A stretch of DNA of 64,000 nt, from positions 1 through 64,000 of the forward strand of contig JALONR010000005.1 in the NCBI GenBank assembly GCA_025454815.1. Direction: 5' to 3'. The position numbers and the translations under genes are program-made. The notes below the pieces were generated by a model. That model was not told the origin of the DNA and did no database searches. It saw nothing but the letters and a program-made list of their open reading frames with translations. Position 1 is the first letter of the stretch; every line of letters begins with the position of its first letter. Of this stretch, positions 50,260-59,561 are shown piece after piece. This DNA comes from Bacteroidales bacterium (GTDB lineage Bacteria; Bacteroidota; Bacteroidia; Bacteroidales; VadinHA17).

Positions 50260-51216
50260 TTATGGCCTGGTAAGATAGTCAAGCATCCTGAAATACTCCT
50301 CTTCGGTAAGGTCGTCTTCAAAATACCACAGCGGGTTCACATGCGCGCCAAAAAGATCTATCTGGTAATGGAGGTGCGGACCGGTAGAAGTGCCCGTATT
50401 GCCTGACAGCCCCAGGAAATCTCCGCGGGAGACTTTCTGCCCCCTTTTTACATTGAATTCACTGAGATGACCGTAAATGGTCCTGTATCCGTATCCATGT
50501 TCAATGACCACCTTTATTCCGAAACCGTCTTTCTGGTTACCTGCATAGGCCACCACACCGGCACCGGTGGCATAGACCTCAGTACCTACCGGACAGGTGA
50601 AATCCTGTCCGAAATGCCAGCGAGGTGATCCGTAAACCGGATGCTTTTCCCGGAACTTAAGCCCGTCACCCAGCCTCATGGTTACATTAACAGGCCTGAT
50701 GTATGGCAGATGCTCCCACATCTCCTTCCACTCACCTGCCCTTGCAGTAAGCTCTGTCAGTGAATTGTACTGAATATTTGTCTGTGTCTTCAGATCGTCA
50801 AACTTTGACCTTACCCGCATCATAAGACCTGAATTCAGATAGCCCGTCAGGTCGGCCATCCGGTTCGTACCTCCCGCACCACCCTCGGAGATGTCAGACG
50901 GTATCTGCGGCAGGTCAAGAACAGAACGGTAGGTGGAGTTGTCAGTTGACCTCAGGTCAGCAACTGATCCGGTATAATGATCAATTTTCCTTTCAAGAAG
51001 CGTATAACTCAGCCTGAGTTCATCAACCTGCTGCCGGAGCAGTTCCTCCTTCGGTGATCCGAAGATCCTGTGAAAAACAAAACTGTAGAAAAGTGTTATA
51101 ACTATTGAAACAGTAAGCCCGACAGCAAACCTCACAAGCTTTTCTCTCCCGTTGTGCCTGTGCTGCCTGAACTGAAGATTGGCATGGTCAAAAACGTATT
51201 TCTTCCTTTTAAACAT
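50260..51216 (-). CDS. M23 family membrane-anchored metallopeptidase (copy B)
   Basis: A 318-residue paralogue of copy A with the same design: membrane helix at about 28-48, coiled coil to about 120, then an M23 domain with WHFGQDFT near residue 197 and HLHYQID near 282. The ends DLTEEEYFRMLDYL and DLTPEEYERMLEIS also match between copies. Probably a peptidoglycan endopeptidase. It is transcribed toward copy A, but 299 bp with the tandem repeat separate them. alaS is divergent, 117 bp away. Confidence 0.9.
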   Translation of the reverse strand: MFKRKKYVFDHANLQFRQHRHNGREKLVRFAVGLTVSIVITLFYSFVFHRIFGSPKEELLRQQVDELRLSYTLLERKIDHYTGSVADLRSTDNSTYRSVLDLPQIPSDISEGGAGGTNRMADLTGYLNSGLMMRVRSKFDDLKTQTNIQYNSLTELTARAGEWKEMWEHLPYIRPVNVTMRLGDGLKFREKHPVYGSPRWHFGQDFTCPVGTEVYATGAGVVAYAGNQKDGFGIKVVIEHGYGYRTIYGHLSEFNVKRGQKVSRGDFLGLSGNTGTSTGPHLHYQIDLFGAHVNPLWYFEDDLTEEEYFRMLDYLTRP

Positions 51217-51333
51217 CAGCAGTCATGTGGATCACCCCACCATTTTAAGACGACAATTCTTCAAACGTGAAATATTTGATTTAATTTTACGCACCCTAAA
51301 GGAAATAGTTTCAAAACAGGGTGCGGAGTTAAG

Positions 51334-53967
51334 ATGAAGGCTAACGAGATAAGGGAGGAATTCCTCAGTTTCTTCAGGTCAAAGGAACACAGGATAGTGC
51401 CATCGGCACCGATGGTAATCAAGAATGACCCCACGCTGATGTTCACCAATGCAGGGATGAACCAGTTCAAGGATATATTCCTCGGCAACCAGCCGGCAAA
51501 ATACAAAAGGATAGCCAATTCGCAGAAGTGCCTGCGGGTTTCGGGTAAGCACAATGACCTCGAGGAGGTGGGACTTGACACATACCACCATACAATGTTT
51601 GAGATGCTTGGCAACTGGTCATTTGGCGATTATTTCAAGAAGGAAGCCATAACATGGGCATGGGAGTTTCTTACCGGAAGGCTTGGCATACCCCAGGAAA
51701 GAATCTACGCCACCGTATTTGAAGGTGACCCTGTGGAGGATGTGCCCCGCGATGAGGAGGCTTCATCATACTGGCTTAAATGTTTCACAGATCCTGAAAA
51801 TCACATCCTTGACGGATCAAAAAAAGACAACTTCTGGGAGATGGGTGAGACAGGCCCCTGCGGCCCGTGCTCTGAAATACACGTTGATATAAGGTCTGAC
51901 AGTGAGAGGGCCGCCACACCGGGGCACCTGCTGGTTAACAAGGGGCATCCGCAGGTGATTGAGATATGGAACCTGGTCTTCATACAGTATAACCGCCGCG
52001 CCGGAGGAGAACTGGAACTCCTCCCTGACAGGCATGTTGATACAGGCATGGGTTTTGAACGCCTTTGCATGGTGATACAGGGAAAGAAGTCCAATTATGA
52101 CACTGATATCTTCCAGCCACTGCTGGCAGCCTCGGCAGAAGTAACCGGCAAACCATACGGACAGAAGAACGAGTGGGACATTGCGCACAGGGTGATAGCC
52201 GACCATCTCCGGACGGTTGCCTTTTCGGTCGCCGACGGTCAGCTGCCCTCAAACAACAGGGCCGGTTATGTCATCAGAAGGATACTGCGCCGTGCCGTCA
52301 GGTACGGATATACATCCCTTGGCATGAGTGAGCCTTTTATCTACAGGCTCATTCCTTCACTTGTTGAATCAATGGGGTCACATTACCCGGAGCTCCATGC
52401 CCAGAAAGAGATAATCACCAGGGTGATACATGAAGAGGAACAGTCTTTCCTTAAAACACTGGGGAAAGGACTGCGGATGATTGAACGGAGGGTGGAGACA
52501 CTCAGACAGGAAGGAAAGAACCTCTTTCCCGGCAGGGATGCCTTTGAACTGTTCGACACTTACGGCTTCCCCGTTGACCTTACCCAGCTTATTCTCAGGG
52601 AGAACAGCATGACCCTCGACGAAGAGGCTTTCAGGAACGAGCTGAACACCCAGAAGGAGAGGTCAAGGGATGACGCCGCCGTTACGGCAGGCGACTGGGT
52701 GGTTATCCGCGATACCGAAAGCACACAATTTACAGGCTATGACCGGACGGAAGACAAGGTGAGGATCGCCCGCCACCGGAGGGTAACCTCCCGCGGCCGC
52801 GAAGCAGTACAGCTTGTTTTTGACCGTACCCCCTTCTATGCAGAATCAGGAGGACAGGCAGGTGACCGCGGCTATATTGAAGGGGGAGGAGAGAAAATCA
52901 CCATCACTGATACGGTGAAGGAAAACAACCTTATTATCCATATCGCCTCCTCTGTTCCGGCTGATCCCTCCATGACCTTCCGCGCTGTGGTTGATGCCGG
53001 CGCAAGGCAGGATACCGCGAATAACCACACTGCAACACACCTGATGCACCATGCCCTGAGAGAGGTGCTCGGCAAACATGTGGAACAGAAAGGTTCACTG
53101 GTAACAGCTGACAAGCTGAGATTCGACTTCAGCCACTTCAGGCAGGTGACACCTGAAGAGATCAAAGCGGTTGAAGAGAAGGTCAATGAGATGATCATGC
53201 AGAATATTGCTTCGGTGGTCCATGACGACACACCCCTGGAGGAAGCGCTCTCAATGGGGGCAATGGCTCTCTTTGGGGAAAAATACGGCGAGCAGGTAAG
53301 AGTGGTCTCTTTCGGAGACTCCGTTGAACTTTGCGGAGGCACCCACGTTGACCAAACCTCCCGGATAGGACTCTTCAAAATAATCTCCGAGGGGGCTGTC
53401 GCTGCAGGAGTAAGAAGGATCGAAGCAATAACCGGAAGGCACGCATTCAGCTATATAAGTGAAAAACTGGGATTGCTCGATGAAATAACGGCAATGCTCC
53501 GCAGCACCGGAAACCCGGTAGTAAATATCTCAAGGCTGATGACTGAGAATTCTGCCCTGAAAGCCACCATTGAAAAACTGCAACAGGCATCTGCAGCAAC
53601 GGCCCGGAATGAACTCGCCTCAGGAGCTGAAACCGTGGGCAACTGCCGCATTTACTCAGGAATCCTAGAAGATACACAACCGGATACCCTGAAGAATATC
53701 GCTCACCAGATAAGACAGGCAGACGAAAGCAGCATAATCATCATCGGTTCGGAAAACGAAGGAAAGGCATCCCTGGTCATAGGACTTGGAGAAAAAGCCG
53801 CTAGGGAAACCCGTCTCAATGCCGTGGAGATAATAAAGGCCATCTCCGGTGAGATCAGCGGTGGCGGTGGCGGACAACCCTTCCTGGCAACCGCAGGCGG
53901 CAAAAAACCGGAAGGCCTTCAGACTGCGGTAAATAAAGCCAGGGAAATGGCCAAAAAGATGCTGTAA
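51334..53967 (+). CDS. alaS: alanyl-tRNA synthetase
   Basis: An 877-residue class II synthetase of normal length. Catalytic domain at the N-terminus (FRSKEHRIVPSAPM, then NAGMNQFKD and the HNDLEEVG block), tRNA-recognition region in the middle, editing domain with HTATHLMHHAL near 569 and CGGTHVD near 668, and a C-terminal DHHA1/C-Ala domain ending in the glycine-rich GGGGGQPFLATAGG. It charges tRNA-Ala and clears mischarged Ser/Gly. It stands alone on the plus strand. Nothing unusual was seen. Confidence 0.96.
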   Translation: MKANEIREEFLSFFRSKEHRIVPSAPMVIKNDPTLMFTNAGMNQFKDIFLGNQPAKYKRIANSQKCLRVSGKHNDLEEVGLDTYHHTMFEMLGNWSFGDYFKKEAITWAWEFLTGRLGIPQERIYATVFEGDPVEDVPRDEEASSYWLKCFTDPENHILDGSKKDNFWEMGETGPCGPCSEIHVDIRSDSERAATPGHLLVNKGHPQVIEIWNLVFIQYNRRAGGELELLPDRHVDTGMGFERLCMVIQGKKSNYDTDIFQPLLAASAEVTGKPYGQKNEWDIAHRVIADHLRTVAFSVADGQLPSNNRAGYVIRRILRRAVRYGYTSLGMSEPFIYRLIPSLVESMGSHYPELHAQKEIITRVIHEEEQSFLKTLGKGLRMIERRVETLRQEGKNLFPGRDAFELFDTYGFPVDLTQLILRENSMTLDEEAFRNELNTQKERSRDDAAVTAGDWVVIRDTESTQFTGYDRTEDKVRIARHRRVTSRGREAVQLVFDRTPFYAESGGQAGDRGYIEGGGEKITITDTVKENNLIIHIASSVPADPSMTFRAVVDAGARQDTANNHTATHLMHHALREVLGKHVEQKGSLVTADKLRFDFSHFRQVTPEEIKAVEEKVNEMIMQNIASVVHDDTPLEEALSMGAMALFGEKYGEQVRVVSFGDSVELCGGTHVDQTSRIGLFKIISEGAVAAGVRRIEAITGRHAFSYISEKLGLLDEITAMLRSTGNPVVNISRLMTENSALKATIEKLQQASAATARNELASGAETVGNCRIYSGILEDTQPDTLKNIAHQIRQADESSIIIIGSENEGKASLVIGLGEKAARETRLNAVEIIKAISGEISGGGGGQPFLATAGGKKPEGLQTAVNKAREMAKKML

Positions 53968-54068
53968 AACAGCTGCCCCCTTCCGTTCGAAACTAAACCG
54001 GGGTATTGTAGTTATTACCAGTTTACAAATCAGTTAATTATACTGTCATTTACCTGCCGGTTGGTGCA

Positions 54069-54100
54069 TTTGCTTTTTTTGTTCGAAATTCTTAATCTTG
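54069..54100 (+). promoter_or_regulatory. promoter of the acyl-CoA ligase gene
   Basis: TTTG (54069-54072) is followed after exactly 20 bp by TAATCTTG (54093-54100), one mismatch from TAnnTTTG. The ATG at 54129 would have a leader of about 20 bases. Confidence 0.6.
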
Positions 54101-54128
54101 TATCGCTAATCCAAAAAACCTATCCTTA

Positions 54129-55982
54129 ATGGAAGTTACCAGAACCTTTGACCTGATAGATCATGGATGTACGGTCTGTCCGCGGGAGGTCATGTTTGGT
54201 GGCAAACACGGCAACGAGTGGGTTACATATTCCACTGAAGCCGTCAGGGAACTGACCGACCTGTTCTCCTGTGGCCTTTTGGCACTCGGATACCTGAAGG
54301 GAGATCATATAGCCACAATCACCACCAACAAGGCCGAGTGGAACATTGTTGACCACGGCCTGGCCCAGGCTGGAATGATACATGTTCCTGTTTATCCTAC
54401 CATCGGACATGAGGAGTACTCATACATCCTCGATCACTCTGAAGTAAAAGCGGTAATAACAGGCAATAAACAGATTTATAACAAGATATCTTCAGTCGTA
54501 TCCAAAATCCCGGCAGTCAGGGCGGTTTACACCTTCGACCCGGTGAACGGTCTTACAACTGTAAATGATATCATTGAAGAGGGAAGAAAAAACCGGGACA
54601 GATACATCGGTGAACTGTCAGCCATAAGGGACTCCGTCAAACCCTCTGACATGGTCACCATTATTTACACCTCGGGAACCACAGGGAACCCCAAAGGGGT
54701 AATGCTATCCCACAATAACCTGATCACCAATGCCATAGCAACAAGCACGGCACACGAGTTCGGGCTGGGATACCGGGCACTCAGCTTTCTTCCGCTCTGC
54801 CATGTCTATGAAAGGATGATGAACTACCACTTCCAGTATAAAGGGACCAGCATTTACTACCTTGAAAACATGGGTATGATCGCCGATACAATGAGGGAGA
54901 TTAAGCCTCACATAGCGAATACGGTACCCAGGCTTCTGGAAAAGATCTATGACAATATCATCAACAAGGGAAAGAACCTGCCGTGGCTGAAAAAGCAGAT
55001 CTTCTTCTGGGCTGTCAATCTCGGACTCAAATTCAGGCTGGCCGGCAACACGAAGTTCTATAAATTCAGGTTGGGCATAGCCAGAAAACTGGTATTCAAC
55101 AAGTGGAAGGAAGCCCTGGGAGGCGAACTGCGCGTACTCGTATCGGGCGGCGCCGCCCTTCAGTCACGCCTTGAGCGTATCTTCTGGGCCGCAGGTATCC
55201 CCGTGCTCCAGGGCTATGGCCTTACGGAAACATCCCCCGTGATAGCGGTCAATCCCCTGCGCATACCTGATATCAAATTTGAAACCGTGGGACCCGTTCT
55301 TGACGGCGTCCATGTGAAGATTGCCGATGACGGGGAGATTCTCTGCAAGGGACCTAACGTTATGATGGGTTACTACAAGGAACCGGAGATGACAGCTGAG
55401 ATTATTGACGCTGAAGGCTGGTTTCATACAGGTGATATCGGGAGGATAGAGGATGGCAGGTTCCTGAGGATCACTGACCGCAAAAAGGAGATGTTCAAGC
55501 TCTCAGCAGGCAAGTACATCTCACCCCAGGTAATTGAAAATAAACTGAAGGAATCGTTCTTCATTGAACAGGCTATGGTCATAGGTGAAAATGAAAAGTT
55601 CGCCAGTGCCCTCATCTCCCCGAACTTCACATTCCTGCATGACTGGTGCTCGATTCACAAGATACAGTACCGCGACAACACAGACCTGGTTGAGATACCT
55701 GAGGTGATTGAACGGTTTGCCCGCGAGGTGCGCGAGGTCAATAAAAACCTCGGCGAGTTTGAACAGATTAAAAGATTCAGGCTGGTCACCGAGGAGTGGA
55801 CTCCCCAGACAGGAGAGCTCTCACCAACACTGAAACTGCGGAGAAACATCCTTACCGGGAGGTACCACGACACCATCAATGAAATTTATTCCGTGAAGGA
55901 GAAAGGTAATGTGGTTGACAGGATGGTTGGTGTGATCCGCAACGGCGTCAGCGGAATCCTCAGGAACCTGCCTAAATTCTGA
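54129..55982 (+). CDS. long-chain fatty acid--CoA ligase (AMP-forming)
   Basis: A 617-residue adenylate-forming enzyme of the FadD15-like type. The P-loop YTSGTTGNPKGVMLSH lies near residue 182, GYGLTETSPV near 360, and the hinge region RKKEMFKLSAGKYISP near 455. It activates long-chain fatty acids with CoA in the cytoplasm at the membrane. It has its own promoter (54069-54100). The DUF6452-like gene follows 110 bp later. Confidence 0.93.
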   Translation: MEVTRTFDLIDHGCTVCPREVMFGGKHGNEWVTYSTEAVRELTDLFSCGLLALGYLKGDHIATITTNKAEWNIVDHGLAQAGMIHVPVYPTIGHEEYSYILDHSEVKAVITGNKQIYNKISSVVSKIPAVRAVYTFDPVNGLTTVNDIIEEGRKNRDRYIGELSAIRDSVKPSDMVTIIYTSGTTGNPKGVMLSHNNLITNAIATSTAHEFGLGYRALSFLPLCHVYERMMNYHFQYKGTSIYYLENMGMIADTMREIKPHIANTVPRLLEKIYDNIINKGKNLPWLKKQIFFWAVNLGLKFRLAGNTKFYKFRLGIARKLVFNKWKEALGGELRVLVSGGAALQSRLERIFWAAGIPVLQGYGLTETSPVIAVNPLRIPDIKFETVGPVLDGVHVKIADDGEILCKGPNVMMGYYKEPEMTAEIIDAEGWFHTGDIGRIEDGRFLRITDRKKEMFKLSAGKYISPQVIENKLKESFFIEQAMVIGENEKFASALISPNFTFLHDWCSIHKIQYRDNTDLVEIPEVIERFAREVREVNKNLGEFEQIKRFRLVTEEWTPQTGELSPTLKLRRNILTGRYHDTINEIYSVKEKGNVVDRMVGVIRNGVSGILRNLPKF

Positions 55983-56092
55983 CCCTCTTGAATTTTCAGC
56001 GGCAGAATAATTTTCTGCCGGTATCAGTTGACCCGGGTGGCTGCCGGACCTGCTGGCAACCTCTCTTTATTTTTATACCTTTGTCTTCCGTT

Positions 56093-56554
56093 ATGAAGAG
56101 CCTCACTCATATACTCCTGCCCGTCCTGGTGATGGTCCTTTGTCTCAGTTCCTGTTCAGACCAGCCCTGCTATGAGGAGACAGATCCCCTGATGAATACC
56201 GTCCTGCTTGTCAGCGGCACAGGTGAGCTGGCAAAGGCTGACTCACTCAGGGTTTATACCTACCGTGAAACTGACACCCTGAAGTTTGTGAAGGTCACCG
56301 GAGCATCATCCTTTTCAGTACCGCTTGACCCTGCCAGTGATGAGTCAGTCTTCATGATAACCCTGAACGGCGTGACCGATACAGCATGGATTAGATACAG
56401 TCGCAGACCCCACCTTGTCTCTCCTGAATGCGGATACACAATTGTGAGCGAAATAACCGGGCTGAATACAACACACAACATAATAGACACCCTGATCATA
56501 GAAAATAAAAGCGTTAACCTCGATGGGCAGAAGAACCTGCATCTTTTTTATTAG
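56093..56554 (+). CDS. DUF6452-like lipoprotein
   Basis: A 153-residue lipoprotein with a lipobox near Cys20 (LCLSSCSDQPC). The mature part is a short beta-rich domain; C-terminal residues are SPECGYTIVSEI and then an NTTHNIIDTLII block. It appears to belong to DUF6452, found in Bacteroidota, from memory. A frame open from 55988 has no signal before MKSLTHILL, so I use 56093. A TAnnTTTG box (TACCTTTG, 56076-56083) lies 9 bp before the ATG and would make the message nearly leaderless. Its end overlaps the next gene by 32 bp. Confidence 0.75.
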   Translation: MKSLTHILLPVLVMVLCLSSCSDQPCYEETDPLMNTVLLVSGTGELAKADSLRVYTYRETDTLKFVKVTGASSFSVPLDPASDESVFMITLNGVTDTAWIRYSRRPHLVSPECGYTIVSEITGLNTTHNIIDTLIIENKSVNLDGQKNLHLFY

Positions 56555-57284
56555 CCTCTTTATACTGGCAGAACCCGTTGGCCGGTCACAGGATACGGTT
56601 ACGGTACCACTGCATGTCAGGGCAGGATTTGACCTGGCTGGTCCGGTCATGAAACTTGTCAACAGGGATCTCATCAGCTATGGAATTGTTGCATCCGCTG
56701 ACATAAACTCCTCACTCGCTGTTACGGCAGGATTCAGGTACTCCTCCTTCAACTCCTCGGAGGTTATTTATGACTTCCGCAGCCGCGGACTGAGCTTCAC
56801 TGCCGGTACTGACTACAACTTCATCAAGGCTAATGTGTCGAAGGGTAAGTACTATGCAGGCATCGGGTTGAGATACGGGCTCAGCTTCTACAGCGAGGAG
56901 GCCCCGATGATAAGATATACTAATGAATGGGGCGCCGGGGAAACCTCCGTTCCCCTTAAGCGCCATACCGGCCATTACCTTGAGATCACCCCGGGAGTCC
57001 GTACCGACCTGTTTCCAGGGGTGACAGTCGGCTGGAATCTTTATATGAGGCTGCTGATCAGTGCCGGGGCAGGAAAGGATCTCAAACCGGTCTGGATGCC
57101 CGGGTACGGCCCGGGTACGGCAGGGATGTCAACGGGTGCAGAATACTACATATCATTCACAATACCCTACAGGAAGATAAAGGTCTATATCAAACCTAAA
57201 GTCCGCGAGTCTGAGGATGAAGAGAATGAGGGAGATCAGACAAACACGGGAACCAGTACATCAGGCTCCGGAATCAGGTTTTAA
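56523..57284 (+). CDS. DUF6048-like outer membrane protein
   Basis: A 253-residue exported protein (signal peptide about 1-23) of beta-barrel type, ending in an acidic tail and a low-complexity Thr/Gly/Ser stretch. It appears to be DUF6048, the usual partner of DUF6452; this is recalled, not searched. Its 5' end overlaps the previous gene by 32 bp in another frame, so the pair is translationally coupled and likely acts together at the outer membrane. The 3' end overlaps the convergent symporter gene by 24 bp. Confidence 0.75.
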   Translation: MGRRTCIFFISLFILAEPVGRSQDTVTVPLHVRAGFDLAGPVMKLVNRDLISYGIVASADINSSLAVTAGFRYSSFNSSEVIYDFRSRGLSFTAGTDYNFIKANVSKGKYYAGIGLRYGLSFYSEEAPMIRYTNEWGAGETSVPLKRHTGHYLEITPGVRTDLFPGVTVGWNLYMRLLISAGAGKDLKPVWMPGYGPGTAGMSTGAEYYISFTIPYRKIKVYIKPKVRESEDEENEGDQTNTGTSTSGSGIRF

Positions 57285-58727
57285 GCCCCTCCTGCTGAAA
57301 GCCAGTAATCCCATAAAGGTCAGGAAACCGTTAACCAGTAACAGCTCAAAACCAAACTTATATCCGTTGAAGAGCTCTTCCGAAAAGTGACTCAGGAAGT
57401 AACAGAGAACCGGTGACAGGATTGCTATCCACGGGGTATAACGGTCATTGACAGACCTTCTCGTAAAGAGACCGAATGTATAAAGACCTAGCAGGGGTCC
57501 GTATGTATAGCCTGCAATGGTGAAGAGCTTGTCAATTATCGCCCTGTCATTCATCTCTCTGAAGACCAGGATACATATAAAGAAAATAATGGCAAATGAG
57601 AAATGGACCGAATACCTTATCCTGGTCTTTTTGGCATCATCCATCTCCTTATTCTTCTCAAGGCCGAGGAAGTCGATGCTGAACGATGTGGTCAGCGAAG
57701 TCAACGCACCGTCTGCACTTGGAAATGCCGCAGAAATTAGCCCGATAAGGAAAACAACCCCGGCAGCCGGCCCCAGGTACCTGAAGGCGATGGTCGGGAA
57801 AAGGTCATCCGTCATGGCAACCGTAATATTCTGTGCCGATGCATAAAAAACAAGGAAAGCACCCAATACCAGGAACATGAATACAACAACAAGGTTGATG
57901 GTACTGAAAGTGAACATGTTCTTCTGTGCATCCTTGAGATGCCTGATACTGAGGTTCTTCTGCATCATTTCCTGGTCCAGGCCGGTCATGGTTATGGTAA
58001 TGAACATACCGCTGAAGAACTGCTTTATGAAATGCCTCGGATGATCCCAGTCGGTGATCACCATCCTTGACATATCACTGTCAAAGATGTCACCAAGCAG
58101 GGTGAGCAGCGGTGATCCCAGTTCCCGGCTGATGTAATAAATCGATAGTATTACTGCAAGAAGCATGAAGGTGGTCTGCAGTGTGTCAGTCCAGATGATG
58201 GTACGGATCCCTCCCTTCAGAGTGTATATAATTATAAGCACAATGAAAATCAACACGTTTACCCAGAAAGGCACATTCCAGGCATCAAATACGAATATTT
58301 GCAGAACGTTGATTACAAGGAACATACGTAGGGAGGCTCCAAGCACCCTTGAAAGAATAAAGAACCCTGCACCGGTCTTGTATGACCAGAATCCGAATCG
58401 TTGTTCAAGGTATCCGTAGATTGAGGTGAGCTTCAGCCTGTAATAGAGCGGCAGCAGTATGAGGGCGATGACCACATACCCGAAAAAATAGCCAAACGCC
58501 ACCATCATGTATGAAAACTGTGTTTCACCAACCCACCCGGGCACTGACATGAATGTGACCCCTGAAAGGGAGGCTCCTATCATCCCGTAGGCAACCACAA
58601 ACCATGGCGATACCTTGTTGCCGATATAGAATGACTGGTGATTGGCCCTGCGTGCAGTAATATAGGTAACCGCAAACAGAAGCAGGGTATAGGCCATGAA
58701 AATTAACAGGATGAGGGTAGGTGTCAT
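57261..58727 (-). CDS. sodium:solute symporter (SSS family)
   Basis: A 488-residue transporter with about 13 membrane segments. SSS family marks are YGMIGASLSGVTFMSVPGW near residue 48, GYLEQRFGFWSYK near 106 and FPSADGALTSLTTSFSIDFL near 338, which holds the sodium-site serines. Substrates of the family include sugars, amino acids and sialic acid; none can be chosen here, though sialic acid (SiaT type) is a reasonable thought in a genome with a nan locus. Nothing adjacent suggests a pathway. Confidence 0.9.
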   Translation of the reverse strand: MTPTLILLIFMAYTLLLFAVTYITARRANHQSFYIGNKVSPWFVVAYGMIGASLSGVTFMSVPGWVGETQFSYMMVAFGYFFGYVVIALILLPLYYRLKLTSIYGYLEQRFGFWSYKTGAGFFILSRVLGASLRMFLVINVLQIFVFDAWNVPFWVNVLIFIVLIIIYTLKGGIRTIIWTDTLQTTFMLLAVILSIYYISRELGSPLLTLLGDIFDSDMSRMVITDWDHPRHFIKQFFSGMFITITMTGLDQEMMQKNLSIRHLKDAQKNMFTFSTINLVVVFMFLVLGAFLVFYASAQNITVAMTDDLFPTIAFRYLGPAAGVVFLIGLISAAFPSADGALTSLTTSFSIDFLGLEKNKEMDDAKKTRIRYSVHFSFAIIFFICILVFREMNDRAIIDKLFTIAGYTYGPLLGLYTFGLFTRRSVNDRYTPWIAILSPVLCYFLSHFSEELFNGYKFGFELLLVNGFLTFMGLLAFSRRGLKPDSGA

Positions 58728-58833
58728 AACTCGGGATGCAAGTATGCAAGATTAGTAAAAAGATCGCAGATAAAAGTCAACAACCCGTCACGTTTGCGGG
58801 AAATATTGATTTATTTTGCCCCAAAGTCGCAAT

Positions 58834-59457
58834 ATGGCAACACGTTTCCCTTCAAGATTGCTGGAGGAGGCTGTAAATGAATTTGCATCATTGCCGGGAA
58901 TAGGCCGCAAGACGGCTTTCAGGCTGGTAATGCATCTGCTCAGACGCGACAGCGGGGAGGTTCGCCGTTTCGGCGAAACCGTGATCCGTCTCCGCGACGA
59001 TGTCTGTTACTGCAGTGTATGCCACGGCATCAGTGACACCCCCGTCTGTGATATCTGCGGTGACCCTTCAAGGGACATATCTCTCATCTGCGTGGTTGAA
59101 AGTGTTCAGGACGTGATGGCCGTGGAGAACACCCGGCAGTTCAGGGGATTGTACCATGTTCTTGGAGGGATCATCTCTCCCGTGGATGGTATCGGCCCCT
59201 CTGACCTGACCATCACCAGCCTGGAAGAGAGGGTGAGGAGCGGCAACGTGAAGGAGGTGATCCTTGCCCTCAGCACGACAATGGAGGGTGATACCACAAA
59301 TTACTATATCTTCAAAAGACTCTCCGGTTTTGATATAAGGATAACCACCCTGGCACGAGGAGTGGCCATCGGTGACGTACTGGAGTATACTGATGAGATA
59401 ACCCTCGGTCAGTCAATCATCAACCGCCGGATCTTTTCGCTCCCGTCACAGGGTTGA
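58834..59457 (+). CDS. recR: recombination protein RecR
   Basis: A 207-residue protein of normal length. N-terminal helix-hairpin-helix region ([17 protein letters not shown]), C4 zinc finger with CYCSVC and CDIC near 57-72, then the Toprim domain ([12 protein letters not shown] near 84) and the C-terminal Walker B-like segment. With RecF and RecO it helps RecA loading at gaps. The frame continues to a TTG at 58816, but the ATG at 58834 (MATRFPS) matches the family start. Confidence 0.95.
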   Translation: MATRFPSRLLEEAVNEFASLPGIGRKTAFRLVMHLLRRDSGEVRRFGETVIRLRDDVCYCSVCHGISDTPVCDICGDPSRDISLICVVESVQDVMAVENTRQFRGLYHVLGGIISPVDGIGPSDLTITSLEERVRSGNVKEVILALSTTMEGDTTNYYIFKRLSGFDIRITTLARGVAIGDVLEYTDEITLGQSIINRRIFSLPSQG

Positions 59458-59561
59458 CCTTGAAGGCATCGCCGCCATATCTGACTCTTTATCTCAATCT
59501 TTCCCCTATATCATTTTTTTATTCTTAAAATGTTGCTTAATTTGATACAAATCGATTTATA

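Noticed and set aside
59525..59561. TAATTTG before the aminotransferase gene as a promoter
   Set aside because: One base short of TAnnTTTG and no -33 TTTG at the right distance.
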